Shown: positions 33,139 to 47,600 of the stretch, piece by piece
Layout: every line of letters starts with the position of its first letter
Numbering within the stretch: position 1 is the stretch's first letter
NCBI GenBank assembly: GCA_934047225.1
Contig: OW203987.1
Span: 7,715,501-7,779,500, forward strand
Reading direction: 5' to 3'
Origin: Ypsolopha sequella
Lineage: Eukaryota > Arthropoda > Insecta > Lepidoptera > Ypsolophidae
DNA length: 64,000 nt
Position numbers and translations under genes: made by a program
Notes under the pieces: model-generated
What the model was told of the DNA's origin: nothing
What the model saw: only the letters and a program-made list of their open reading frames with translations
Database searches by the model: none

Positions 33139-33521
33139 ACTGGTTTTGATACTTACTAGATTTATTTAATATTACATTTTTAACTCAATAAAACTTTTCA
33201 GGATTTACATTTATTAGACATGGTCTATCAACATGGCAGTTTTAAATGTTGAGTCTATCGTAATATTATAAATACTTCGATGGTGGATTCGAACCTGGGC
33301 GCTGGCAGATTTTATTGTCAGGGGGCTATAAATTATAATTGTATAAACTTATTTGCATCCTTATAATTATAATAAAAACAAGATAATACGTTCGGACAAT
33401 TACGTCGCGTTTTTTCGTAAAAAAATTGTAATAAAAAAAGTGCATCCTCTCGCACTCTCCTCCCGGCGCCCATGGATTATAATTGTAATACATTACAATT
33501 ATAATTGTCGCAAGTAAAAAT

Positions 33522-33788
33522 TTGGGAGTACCTGCTAAAGAAATGGAAAAACTAATAATAGAATTATTTTCAAGCATTACGCCCAATGACTGGAAAAAAT
33601 ATACAGACCATGTAATTCATGTTGAAAATGAATACAAGAAAAGAGACAATATACTTGAGGATGAACTAAATCAGTTTGTCATTAATGTAAGAGATGATGG
33701 TGATAGTGATGATGAAAGTGATGATGACATGGACGATTTTTTTACTGGCATTGAATTCCACGAATCAGATTTCGATTACGATTCGTAA
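33522..33788 (+). pseudogene. Transposase C-terminal fragment (DDE_3-like)
   Basis: About 88 residues ending in TAA. The pattern ITPNDWKKYTDHVIHVENEY followed by an acidic Asp/Ser-rich tail is like the end of insect DDE_3 (IS630/Tc1-like) transposases. There is no proper ATG and the catalytic aspartates are absent. Confidence 0.5.
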
Positions 33789-33913
33789 TTTTTGTATAAT
33801 ATTTCTATATTCAATATATTTTTATTAAAAAAAAAACCTTTATTATTATTGAAGTAGTCTGGTTTAAATCCCTATGTTTTCTTCTAAGGAAACCTTGATA
33901 GCAGGAAACATAG

Positions 33914-33983
33914 AATTATATATATCGTCACGACATGAATCCCCAAGGGCATCTCAGGAATTAACAGATCATCAGAGGTGACA
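33914..33983 (-). repeat. SINE 3' end, inverted
   Basis: Minus-strand reading ends gggattcatgtcgtgacga, as in the copies at 20313 and 39215. Confidence 0.6.
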
Positions 33984-34282
33984 TTAATGCATAGAATTAT
34001 GAAAACTAAACAACTAGCATACGTAATTAATTAGAGTAATTACAATCAAAATGTTAATGAATACTTTATTATTATTAATTTCCTATGCGTATGCACCCAG
34101 TCTTACAATCATAAAAACTTCTCTAGACATTTTTTTGCTTTACAATTTCCTATTATTCCTTAAGCTAAAAAGTAAGTATCAAATACGTTTATTCCTAGTA
34201 AATCCGGGGATACCCAACCTATATTTTTTAAATTTGCCGCCGTTTTTCACTCTCAGCTTTCATTAGACAGACTCTAGTAGCA

Positions 34283-35612
34283 AGCATTGTATACATACTC
34301 AGGAAGTTGTAATTTGTATTCCTTATTCTGAGAATCCTCCCCACTGCATGGCAGTCACACTTCCTTATTGATTGAGTAAAGAAACGACCTAAGAATAAAG
34401 TATCCACTTAAATAGTTTACGGTTGTATCTCTGACAAAAACTGCTGCTTTTTGTTTTATCTTTGGTATTATAGTTAAATGTCATGCTATATTTCCTGCTT
34501 CTTTTTGATTCATTCCCCACAAATTCCCCGAAATTATATTTTTGGAATAAATACACCGTTTTATACAAAATCTAAAATACTAAAACTTTTATACCTAGTT
34601 ATAACAAAATTTTAAAAATCAACAACCGTAAACAATGAATATGATGTAGAAATGGATGCGTTCAAAAATACAAAATCGTGTTCAAATGACAGTTGAGCAG
34701 GCATTTGAGTTGTGTTACCATTCAAAATTATGTTAGTAGTGTCGAGCTGTATCTTTCGATTCCAAACGTGATTTTTTAAGTACCGGACGTAAAATAATTT
34801 AGCCCACGGGAAAAATTGGTCTGGTTTCTCCGAAATTCCCCGATTTTGTCATTCCCCGCGCTCTCTCCGCACTAACCCTCAATTCCCCGCAAATCAGGGA
34901 TTTTCCCTGCGATTGGCAGCGCTGCGAGGCGCTGACGCGAGCGTCACGTGTCTCGCTTGACAGTGATATATGACAACGCTATTCGGTTTTTGTTGGAAAA
35001 CTTTGACGGTCGATATCTTTTTTTTAGTATGAAACAAGACAAAAGTAACCAAAACATATTTTCTGTTTCGACCATAGAATAGGTTCCTAGAGGGTTCAAT
35101 ATCAAATATATATATATATATTATATATATATCTTTTTTGGTATAAATTTTCACGCTTTTTCTAGCAACATTGCCGACACGACAAACAAAACCGCCAATG
35201 GCTCAAAATGACGCGAATCCAGAGCCGTGAAAATGAAAATATTATGTTCTATGATTATAAGAAAATGACATCGGCAGCAGGCTGTGAAATTTTTTTACCA
35301 ATACAAAACAAACAAAAACAAATTATTTGAGCTCGCTCGAGGCGCGAATGTATATTTATTTACTTATTATTATTAGCCTATTTGGTTATAAAACGATTTT
35401 CTGAAAAACTGGCTGGATTCGTTATTGTAATTCAAAATCTGTCACCACTGTTGAGCAAGCCAAGTTCACGTCGAAATTTGAAAACAACCATCATGTGAGA
35501 TTGAAAATGAGGATCATCTATCCGTCCAAAGATTAAGTACAGGCGCGAGTAGCTTTAGAAAAAAGAAAATGCTATAATATCTAAAAATTTGTGTACCTCT
35601 TGAAACAGTAAA
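34283..35612. other. Region upstream of Hen1
   Basis: No coding exon could be proved. The motif attccccg recurs near 34520, 34832, 34853 and 34890. An (AT)n palindrome sits at about 35108-35132. The Hen1 promoter and any 5' non-coding exon should lie here, but no core promoter element can be fixed by eye. Confidence 0.4.
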
Positions 35613-38600
35613 ATGATCATTGTCCTACAAAGTTTGATCTTTCTCCAAAATACATTGATGCCTCTACTCTGCCGATTTCTTCGGCCGTGCTACCAAGTTC
35701 TGCAGATAACTTTTAAGAGCCAGGAGAAACAGTCAGATGATGATGATGAAGACTTCGAGGATGAGGTTTTTGCTGAGTACGACGAGGAACGAGGCGTTAT
35801 ATTTTCACCTCCAGTGTATCTGCAACGATATGCTGCTGTCACCGACTGTCTCATGGAGGGATATTGGTGTGGAAAGTTAGAGAAGGTAATAAACATAGCT
35901 CTCAATAACTGGTCAGGTTGTCGATAAGGGGCCACAGTCGAGAAATCTTTTCTTTGTCTGTCTGTATTTTTTCCGTTAAGGTGGCTTATCTACACCTCAA
36001 CCCAATAGTTTGATCAGTTGTGGGTAAAAAGATTAGAAAAAAGCAACCTAACATGTGAGCCTTCTGGCCTCGCACCTATTTTTCCTTATCTTTACCCTAT
36101 CCAGGCCCTGTAGCACAGAGTTTAATCGCGCGCGCTGCAACTTAGTTTAATCACAGGTGCCAAGAGCGTGACATACTGTTTAATTGCAAAAAATCATGTG
36201 TATGCTCCAAACACTTGTGATTCAACTAAGTTGTGAACTGTGTGTGAACACTGTGTTATGAATTGTTGACTGTACTAGAGTTGGTATCTTGTCAATTATT
36301 TGACATTTCTTTGGGTAACTCTTAATTTAGCTTATATTACAGGCAAACTTTGACGAGCCATGAAATAGGCACTTCGACAATTTGGACAACCTTGCCTTGG
36401 CTTTTAATGATAAGCTGTAGAGACTATTTTAATAGAATTCATGCTCTATGTCTATTCAGCCAGACATCCGAATTTGGGGAAGTGGGTGCAAGGGGAAGAA
36501 AGGAGGTAAGAGGGACCCTTGGGTACAACTCCATCCAAACAGAAGTGCATAATTTTTTTTTGCATTGGACCAAAATAATAAGACTTATCTCACCAATATT
36601 GTTACTGTCCATGGTACTAATTGAACTTTTTCTGTTTATAGGCACTGCTAGTGCAGCTCAGAAGTGAGCCAGTAGGTTAGGAACATGGTGAAGGGACTGC
36701 CACACTTAACCTTTGTGGTTATTTTTTTATGATAAACTAGAAATCTTTCAGTGCAGAAGCGAGCTGGTAGGTTAGGTTAAGAAAAACACCCAGCTTAATT
36801 GAACTTTCTCTAGGAACAATATTGGTTAGATCAGGGGTCTAATAATTTTGGACAGACGTAAAAAGAAAGTCACTGACTTCCAGTTGTGGGAAGTGGTACT
36901 GAAGGTCCCCTTTACCTCCCCGTTCCTCACCCATGCACCCATTCTCCCAAATTCAGAAGTCTGGATACATAAGTATTTACCATTCCTATTTGTATCAAAT
37001 CAAGGTTTTTGTTTTCAAGTGAGAAAATGTAAATATTTGAGCTGTGTTTAAGAAAAGATATGTGTATTATTTCAGGTCTTGGAACTCGGCTACAACGATG
37101 GCAGCTTCCTCAAATATATGAAAGCTGTACCAGGTGTGAAGACAATAATGGGAGTGGATTTAGATGCCACATGCCTATGCATGGAGAGCCTCTGCGAGGA
37201 GAGTTTTGTGAAGAAAGATCCTTTGAATATCATGGTGAGCATTAGAAGAGCAATAAATAATTAAAAGTAGATTTTACACTTGTCTACCTTGCTCAGGCTC
37301 CCCCAGAAAACTGCTCTAATCCTTTCACTTGATATATTTTTCATTGCGAAACCATACATGTACAATAAATGAAACAATTTTTTTACTGAAAGTTTACTTA
37401 AGTAAGTTTCAGAATTATTTCTTTACCGGGAAATTAAATAAATAGCAAAAAAGAAATCTTGTAACAATTTAAATACAGATATAGTACCAACATATAATTT
37501 TTAGAATTTTGAGCTATTTTTAATGGTTTAAGCAGTAGTACAATTTATCACTATAACAATTGATTTACAATAGACTCATGGCAAGATCGTGCCCCTGCCA
37601 ATTTAAGTAAACAAGCATTTTTGGGTAAAATGTAAATACCCTCATGTGCATTGCAAATGCATCTTAATTGTTGAACGAGTGAGTGAAGTTCTCCGAGTCT
37701 ATTTGAACAGTCTGGCGTATGTATGTATGACTGTTTGTCTGAAAATAACGTAAGTATTGTTGATCGGAATGTCATGAAATTTGGTAGGCTAGTAGGGCGG
37801 ATTTCACCACTGTAACTAAACTCTTGAACTTAGTTTAGACACTTAACTGAGTTTGAAGCATTTCACTAACATGAACTGAATGCAGTTTAAGCTAAACGGA
37901 GTTTAAAATCTGAACGCCCGATTTTGGCCGGTTAGGCTCTTAAACTGAGTTAGCGATTTTTAATACCTGTGCAACCCAAATCAGCTACTTGAGCCATAAA
38001 ACATCTATCAACCCATTGTGATTGCGACCTACACCGAGTTTGGGTAAATGTTTTCGAAATGTAGTGGTGAAATCTGTTTGACTAAACTGAGATTAAGTTG
38101 ACCATTTAAACTCGGTCTTAGCTAAACTAAGTTTTATTAAACTCGGTTTTCAAAGCGATCAGTGAAATTGGCCCTAGATAAGACAAAAATAATTTTCAAG
38201 TTCGAACATGAGCCAAATCGATCAAAGGTTTGCTGAGATATGGAGTTGTAAGAGAGGGTCTTAAAATGCTGTTATAAGTTTGTTTTGATAAAATACTGAT
38301 GAATCTTGCATTGAATAAACATAACTTATATACTAAATTATTTGCGTTTTCACTTTTTACTACTAACAAGAAAAACAAAGTTAAGTTGTGCACTTTGTAC
38401 CGTGCAACTGACGTTTAACCTCTGCATAAAATATTTTGTATTGGAAACTCTGATTCCTCACGTGATCCGCTAGGGGCGCTGTACAATTTCTATATACATA
38501 TTTTACTCAGATGTTGACGTGTGTGCAAAACTCATGGTAAGCCTACTTGTACACATTTTTCTTTCTTAATAATCCTTAATATTGTGTTTCAGATATTTGA

Positions 38601-41600
38601 AGGCAATGCAGCAGATCCCGACTACAGACTTATTGGTTGTGATGCAGTAATCAGTATTGAAATGATTGAACACATGCTTCCCCATGACTTGGATAGAGTT
38701 GTTCATACAGTATTTGGTTACATCCGGCCCTGGATTGCAATCTTTAGCACACCAAATGGGGATTTTAATGTGCTGTTCAAATCCATGAAAGAAAATGGCT
38801 TTAGAAGAATGGATCATTTCTTTGAATGGACGAGGGAGCAGTTTAATGAATGGTAACTTTAACTTAGAATCATCAAGAATCTGTATTACTTTTGTACACT
38901 TAACACAGTCTATGTGTTCTGTTTGAAACAACACTTATTTTAAAATCACCTTTAACTTAGAATCACCAAGAATCTGTCTTGCTTTTGTACACTTAACACA
39001 GTTTATGTGTTCTGTTTGAAATAACACTTAATTTAAAATCACCTTTAACTTAGAATCACAAACTTTTATAAATTTCTTGAAATCCTTAAGCACATAAGGT
39101 ATTTGTGGAAACGGTTAATTACAGAGATAAAACACCTTTTCGCATTCTTGTTTATTTTCCAAATCGAAGTTAAAGTCAAAGGAAGAATATCTCTATGGCT
39201 TAAGGCCATATAGCACTACTCAGGCGGTAGAACACTGGCCTCTCAATCTTGCCCGATGAACGGCGATAGGGCTCAACACCCATCACGATGAGACGTATTA
39301 ATCGTCGGTGAAACGTGGATGTAACGAATGTTGACTGTGACTTGCATTTCATAGTTCACACTCGGAAACACCTCTGACACCCCCACGGGGATTCATGTCG
39401 TGATATGTATTCTATGTTAAAGTTATTTAATACTGTAACAAAACATTATTTTCTTTGCAGGTGTGGCAACATAGTGGTTCGCTACCCTGAATACACAGTC
39501 GCTTGTCGTGGCATAGGGCCTGGCCCGCCCGGCACTGCCCGTGTCGGCTGCTGCTCCCAGATGGCCATCTTTGTGTCCAAGGATTACCACAAACAGCAAG
39601 AGCTCAATCCAAATAGTAAGTTTTCTGAATTTAGTATAATTTTTATTTTTTTTTATTTATTTATTTATTCACAAACATCTATCCTTACAGGCTAGCCTAA
39701 TTCGATAGATATGTATACTTACAACCACAAATCTTACTTTATACAACCTTAATACACAATATCAATAATTTTACAAAAACACCTTCTTGTAGCACAGCAC
39801 AAACAACGCTGTTCTCGTAAACTCATTCCGAGCAACATGGAATATATCCGCTATTTCCGAAATATAATTTAAGGCGCGGAGCGCTCGCGTCAACGGCGCT
39901 TGTGCCAGTTAGTTAGTTCGTGCGCGGGGCACCAGCAGCAGCGGCGGCCGGCGGCGGCGCTCCACGTACCGGCACGCACACACTCAGCGTGCTCACTAAC
40001 ACTGGATTTACAATCCTACCGACTAGTACTTTATGCACATAAGATACCAGAGCGAGGTCCGGCTAAGTGTATGCTAAGGCGCAGGCGGCGCAGCACAGAG
40101 CAGCGCAGTGCAGAGCAGATTTTGTAAATGTATGAACAACTACGGAGCCACGTACGCTGACGTGCAGGTGCGTGCCGCGCAGACACGCGTCTGTCCTGCT
40201 CTGCGCGGCGTTGTGGTGTCGGCTCAGATTTCTGCGCAAGACGTGCGCATTTCGACAAGATTTTGTTAGTTCGCGAGTCTGTTCTGCGTAGCTATGACAA
40301 CGCAGCATACGTTGGTCGCACATGTCTGTGTCGCCTGCACCTGCCTCAATTTATTCTGTGCTGTGCTATACTGCGCCGCCTGCGCCTCAGCATACGTTTA
40401 GCCTACTCTCGTCTGGATGTCCCGTCTGTGTCCACGTTTACGTTGAGAGAACCCCCTCTGTACGAAATTTAACGTAAATGTGTCAAGTGACGTATGGAGC
40501 CTATACGAACCTTGCGAACCCTGCTCAGAGTTGATGTTGAAAAAGTCGACACCAGTGTAGCGACACTCATTTTAGAACAGTCTATGTTGAGACGCGAGTT
40601 CTTTTTGAACGGGTTAGTGTTGCGACCCGGGGCTCTACCGCGTAATTCTCATTTGTATCAACTTCAAGCAAATGCATGCGAAATCCAACGCGTGCAAAAG
40701 AGATGGCATGTTAGGCGGGCGTCGTCGCACGCACGTCAAATTTCAATCTCAAGTTGATGTTGATAAAAATGAGAATTACGCGGTAGACCCACCGGGACCC
40801 GTGTAGGAAACCCAACTCGATGTGAGTTTATGAACGACTACCTGGGTTCGATTGCAATATGTTTGGGTTGGGAAAAACACGTCACTTTGACTTCTGAATC
40901 ATATACAGAGAATCGATTTGGTGCACAACTTGCATCACATGAATATTAGTATACATGATGCTTATTCCGAAAAACAGAATAAAAAGAATTAATACCACTT
41001 GAAGGATCCTTCTTGAAGTTATGCCCTTTTTTATTTGTCCTAAAATTATCTTGATAAACGGTAACTGCGGCGTGGAGCGCTAGTACGTTCCTACTACGGC
41101 ACCCCTACCCCCTCACCCCGCCAGTGCTGATAAAATTTCGTCATGTCTGTCGTACACTAGACGTTTTTGTCGCCTCCAAAATGAGTATATCAGTTTTATG
41201 TCGTCGGCATACATGATCTGCCTGGGCATATCATAATTGAATCGGTACTTTCAAAAAGAACATTAGTCATACTCTGTTCACTTTTCAGTACACCTAAAAA
41301 ACCGTTTTTCTGGAGTAATATCTTCTAAGCTGTATATACTTTTCACATATATGACAAATTTAAATCATCAGAAATATCAGGATGCGTGCTTAATAAAGTC
41401 CTTTTTGTACTTGTTGAGATAAATGCATTTATAATAATTGGACTTGTGTTGTTACTGCAACTATTGTGGACTTGTGTTTTTTTAACACAGTACATACGAG
41501 TACGATTTAACTGAACGTTTTTAAAGACATATGTTCTTTTGCAACTCAAGTGGGACTAGTGTTGTTTTAACACACAATGGTTGTCAGTAATGATTAATTG

Positions 41601-44600
41601 CTGGACAATTTGATGGACTTATGGTCTTACTTACATAAATATAGAAATGTTTCATAATTTTATTCAATAGTTTGTCTTATAGTTAAAAATAAAATATTTT
41701 TTTATGTAGGAAGCATATTTATTTAAATCAAATTATACAAATAAATTCACTGAACTACATTCAATTAAAATTTGTTGTATTTCGATATATTTTAGAAAAC
41801 AACTAAAAACGCGGAAAAATCTGAACATAATGACAATGACTAAAAACTTGATTGACAGCCAACTGTCACTTTTTCGTTGCGTTCAGAAACACCACAAGTG
41901 CGGAACAAATGTTCGTTCTGAAACTATCAAAGTTTTGACTTATGTTCTTTATGCAAAAATCAAAATAGGTAAAGCATGACTAATGTTCTTCTTGCAACTA
42001 TTTGGATTTTCAATCCCCTGTATCTCTATTGATATTCATTGGACTAAAGTTCTTTCTGCAGGGGTTTGTAGGGCTACGCTCAATGATACCATAGACATTA
42101 ATAACTCGAAAACCCCAAATTGTGGACTAATGTTCTTTCTGAAACTACCGATTCAATTCTGTTAAGACTAAGGATCGCCTTCTTCAAACTTCGTTTGGTT
42201 CCCCAAAATTTATTTTACATGTAAAACACGCTCCTCGCTACGCTCGTTGTCGCACCTATTTTTCACTTTTGGTGGAAGATTTTCGATTTCATAAAAAAAA
42301 ATCTGGGGATCTAAAAAGGCCAACTCAGATGAATCATGAAATGATTTGAATGTAGGATAGAGTCTCAGTTTCTTCATGCGTGCAAAAGAGACGGCATTAC
42401 AACAGAATCATATAATATGATTCACCCAAAGCGGCCTTTTTAGAGGACCTGCCCCCCTATTCTGTATCTTAGGTTGCCAACTGGACAGGGTGCTTATCGT
42501 CAAAAACATAGATAAAAACTGAACTTTCAAAATTGCCTTAAGAGGGTATTTAACTATTTACGAACTGTGACGTCACTTCAAGTGCGAACACATCCTTAGA
42601 TAATCGGAATTCGATAGTATATCTATGTTTTTGATGATAGGCACCCAGTCCAGATGGCAACTAGAATAGGCCCGCTGATCTGCCCACGACAGCATATTTA
42701 CAGAGAAATCGTATAAGTAAGAAAAATTCGGACACTTATGCAAAAAAACTAAAACATACGTCAACGTAAAAGCAGTAATTTACTAACTAACCATTTTGTT
42801 ATGTAATGTTCTAAAATGTTCTGGTAAATCTGTCAACAAAAATGCTAGAATTTTCCAGAATAAATCGTCTAGTTCCCGATAGATAGCGCTGTTTTTCCAT
42901 TGATGCCGCCGCACTCCTTTGCTTCTGCTACTGGATGACAGACGGGCGCTAGCATGGCGTTTTAGTCCCTACAGCCAGCGTAACAATATGTTGAAAAGAG
43001 GCTCTTTTTTCTCTTGCGTCGTAGGCGCACAGTGGCTTTGCTATTATAACCCGGAGACTGACTTTAATAAAGTCGAAAATCGCGTGCGCCCTTTGAATGT
43101 ACAAATCATTCTGAGGAATGAACGGACTGAATGTCTTTTTATAAGATTAAAATTACAGTAATTTATGCAGGTAAGTAATTTAAGTAATTTATGCAGTAAG
43201 TTATGCAGTTTTTTTTCTATGCAGATTATAATTGAACTATGTTATTTTAGAGATACTAAAACTGAAGCTGCTTCGGAAAAATCAGTCCAAAAACAAGATT
43301 AAAAAAAGTTTTTAATGCAAGTGCTCGTAAAGGCCCACTTTTTATGCATCAAAACCGAACAGAAAATCGATTATTTTGCCTAGGGCTTTATTATTATTAT
43401 TTTTAAATTTATTTACGAGAAATTGGCTAATCTGCAACCTTTCCTGTGTACCATAAATGTTATACTTTTTTTTCCACTGTTTAACGGCTCTGGATACAGT
43501 CCTTTTGAGCCAATCATAATTTAAAGTTCACAAGATTATATTTGTTTTATTTCCTTACACTATGCATTGGAAAACGTAGTATGATACACGGGCGTAAGAG
43601 CAATAAATTACTCGGTTACGTTTAAAACACTCGCTACGTCCCCGTAATTTATTCCTTTTCGCCCTTGTAGCATAAACTACTATTACGGGATGGTTTAAAC
43701 CTTCTCACGCCGCGCGCCCTTTTGAGCCTCATATCTGCTCATTTATACCTATAAGGGCAAGTTTGTTGTCATTTGCAGATAAATAAAGATGACCAATCAT
43801 TTTCTAAGAAAAGTGGTTCAGTATGATCGGTAGAATATGTAGTTTAATTTAAAGGTAGCAGTCTTTACATCCGGTATAATTGTTAGGATATAGGTAGGTA
43901 TTCTAGTAAAATGCAGAGTTTTACCATCCAAATAATATTCTATTTATTCATAGTTTTTTTTTTATCAGGAGAGGTGTGTCATGTATAGCTGAAAGCGCAG
44001 TAGTAGCCAAACTATCCAAGGGACTTTTAGTTTAGTGGTTGTAGAGAGCTTGTCCATAAAAACAAATATTAACAATTAAGAAAGAGATTTGTTTTTGTAT
44101 ATTCCAACACGCCCCCTCAAAAATAAATCCCTTTTCATTCAAATTCCCTTATCACCTTACTTTATCTGGGGAACAATCCTAATGGTCCAACATTTGTTGC
44201 ACAGGATTAGGGAAACCCAGAAAACCTAATCAGACCAATCTAGAGTTTCATTTACTTTACTATTACTATTAATTTACCTTTACTATTAATCTACATTGCT
44301 CCATATTTACAACGTCTATTACCCATACAGATAGATTATTTAATTACTTATATTACATTAAAACCGACCTGTAATAAGTGTATGTTATACCTACATTACA
44401 TAAATAAATATATTTCATTTCATTTCACCCCGAGCTTCTATCTCATTACGGAGAAACGCATCGCAGGTAAATATTTCGTCAGGATATCGGCCAGCTGGTT
44501 ATCTGTAGAAACATAAAGCATTTTAATCACATTTTTCTTTATCTGCTCTCTAGAAAAATTATACTTAAGGGTCGGTTGCGCCAAACCGATTACACGCATA

Positions 44601-47600
44601 AAGACACATTTTAACCACGCGTAACGCCACTTGCGCTAAACGACACATACGCAGAATGACAACCACGCAATGTGAAACTTACGCAGAATGACACACACGC
44701 AAATTGACACATACGCAGAATGACACACACGCAGAATGACACACACCCAATGTAAAACTTACGCGGATTGTGGCACACATATACGCTAAACGATACTTAC
44801 CTACGCCAAACATGCTCTCGCGTTTGGACGATTTAGCTTATTAAAACAAAATATTTTTAACCAATAAAATTTGTGTAAGTACATAGTTAGGAAGTTGGAC
44901 TACATTATCATTTTTCAGATTTGACACAAGTATCACAATCATCGAGAAAAAAAATCGGAAAGATCAGTAAAATCAAGGAAAACATAATTCAGCTTTGGAA
45001 CTAGTATGATCAGTCTACTGATCTAACTACAAAATCAAATAAAGAGTAAAGAAATGAAAGTAGCCTTTACAGATTTTTATAATTTTTTATTTCCTTTCGT
45101 TATTTTAAAAGAAATACTCAAACATTCTACATTTTTCCTGTACAGAAAAATTACGCATAAAGAATTTGGAAGTTTGTGTATTTCTTTTTAAATAACGAAA
45201 GGAAAAATATATTTATATATTATATGAATAAGGTACTTTGAACTCTTTACGCAAAAAAAAAAATATTTCAATTTGGAACAAAAAAAGTTTTTTTTTTCTG
45301 TTTGCAACGTCAAATTACGTTTTTCGTGATTTTATTGATCTTTCCGATTTTTTTTCCCGATGCTTGTGATACTTGTGTCAAATCTGAAAAATTATAATGT
45401 AGTTCAACTCCTTAACTACCTACACTTTTATTTGTTAAAAATATTTTGTTTTAATATGCTAAATTTTCCAAACGCGAGAGCATATTTGGCGCAACCGACC
45501 CTTAATATCAATGTGTTTAGACTTTTTATGACTTGTTGGGTTGTTCGCAATGCTTATACTCGTACATCCATTATTATCCTCATAAATCGGTATAGCAGTC
45601 GGCACTTTAATATAAATACTGTTTAGAAATGACTTTAACCATAGAGCTTATTTTACTGCTACATACAGAGCCATATACTCTGCTTCAGTGGATGATGTTG
45701 CCATAGTTTGTTGTCTTTTTGTTTGCCAACATATTGTGCATTGTTCGAATAATTTGAACAAATAACCCGTACTTAGTACTTGTTCTATCAGTTTCATTGC
45801 AACCCCAATCAGAGTCAACATAGCTAGTCAAAACATTACTAAAATCACTAGGCGTGTAAGTTATTTTAAGTTTCGTGGTCCCTTGCAGGTACCGTAGGAC
45901 CATTTCCAAATGTGCCCATAGTGAATGGTTGCTTTTGTTTGCATATCTACTTAAAAAAATTGACAGAAAATCTCAAGTCTGATCTCGTACACAACATAAT
46001 ATACATCAAGCACCCGATAACATTTCTTCAACGTGCATTTACTATTTCACACGAACTTAATGCTTCCAAATGTATTTTATTTTCAAGAGGTATACTGACA
46101 GGGTTACATTGACCCATGTTGAACTTTTAATGTATGTTTCCTGACCCAAAGTAACTTTGTTTTCTGTCCTTGTAATTTTAATTCCCAGAAAATATTTGAC
46201 CTCATTTAAATCTACCATCTTGACAGTGTTCACTATGTACTTTTTATCAGCTGTTGCTATAATAAGATCATCAACATATAGTAAAACATATATGTTCCTT
46301 GATATATCACCTGCATTGAGAATGTAAATGCATCGATCAGCTGATGAGTATTAAAATCCCCTTTTTAACAAAGCTTGCTCAAATGTTTGAAACCAAAGCG
46401 CAGATTATTTAATTTGCAGACCATGTCATCCGCACCTGCATCCGGTATACCCTCAGACATTTTCAATTTCCTCGTCTAGTTTCCCGTTTAAAGATGCAGT
46501 TTTTACTAAAGATTTCAAAAGTTTAGATGAGCCCTGGCACCTAAAATCTATTGCATTGTTTTTAAATGCGTGCGTTAAGGCGCATGACCACGCTAAATAA
46601 GCAACTCGATGTTTGTCGGTATAAATATCAACGGAAACGATATTGAAGTAATGTTCATTTCAGCGTGCCTTGAAAAGTGGCTGTTACGACAACCACTGCG
46701 TCTCCGGCTAGCGCAAAATAGGAGAAAATAATACTTTTCACATGGACGCCATAAACGAAAAAAATATTTTGAACTTAAATTTTTTAGATCTAAGAATTTC
46801 CTATAATTTGGTGAAATAATAATTAAAATCGCTTAAGGCGTTTGGAAGGAGTAAGAGAATTCTTGTGTTAATCATGTGAAACTTTCGATGACTTTCGATT
46901 TTTTTTGTCAAAACTTACAATAGAAAAACAGTTTATGAAACTTAAAATTTATTTTTGACTCTATAATGCCTATCATATATTTTTATTAACGTTTTTAAAC
47001 CACCCGTGTGGTAGGAGTAGGCCTTCAAAGACAGGTCCAAATTGCAGTTGCCGTATCCATTCGCCTTAACATAATGCCGACGCGCGCACACTTATGCGTG
47101 CGCAATCTGTCTACCTACGGTCAGCCAACTGATCAGACTACTAAAGTTGTTTAAATGATTAACTTTAAGTGCACTTAAGGCGTCCAACTATCACTGTGTT
47201 CAGATGAGCACTGATTCCAAAAGTGTGACCGTCACCCATTTAAAGGTGGAAACATTTTGTTGCTGTCATAGTTCGGTAAAGGTTTATCTTTACTTTTGAA
47301 ATCTTTGGTTTTTACATCCATATGGTAAACAAGCAAATTGAATTGATTTTCGAAAGCTAATAAAATTCTAAAACTCAAATGTCTCACTGTAAATAATCAA
47401 ATATTTTTGATTTAAACCGCGTGGTACTAAACGCGCCTTATATTTCAAGGGATTTCCAAACGCATCATTTTTAATAGTAAATACCCACTTACAATCGATA
47501 ATATTTCTGTTCTCAGGTTTCGGTACCAGTGTCAGGTTTCGGTACTAGTGTCTCTAAGCTGGTTTAAGTCTCTAAGTGAATTCATTTCCTCCCTGATAGC

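Larger units (their letters stand above)
32832..34282 (+). mobile_element. Internally deleted DNA transposon with about 30-bp TIRs
   Basis: The termini share gtctaatgaaagctgagagt in inverted orientation (32845-32864 and its complement near 34248-34268). Inside are two short frames, 32989-33138 and 33522-33788, that look like the two ends of one transposase, plus an inserted SINE end at 33914-33983. A tRNA-T-arm-like ggttcgaatcc (minus strand) lies near 33290. It sits 1.3 kb upstream of Hen1. Confidence 0.75.

Noticed and set aside
33260..33345. Possible third tRNA-like foldback core
   Set aside because: A T-arm-like ggttcgaatcc is present on the minus strand, but no convincing A-box or cloverleaf was found.
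34510..34900. Repeated attccccg resembling NF-kB sites
   Set aside because: Too short and in a repeat-rich, low-complexity context; no position or spacing supports regulation.
39900..40757. Several GC-rich frames of 60-90 residues
   Set aside because: They run through inverted-repeat DNA and have no recognised protein pattern.
44600..44810. CRISPR-like array
   Set aside because: Units are contiguous and 17-18 bases with no unique spacers; it is a minisatellite inside a transposon in a eukaryotic intron.
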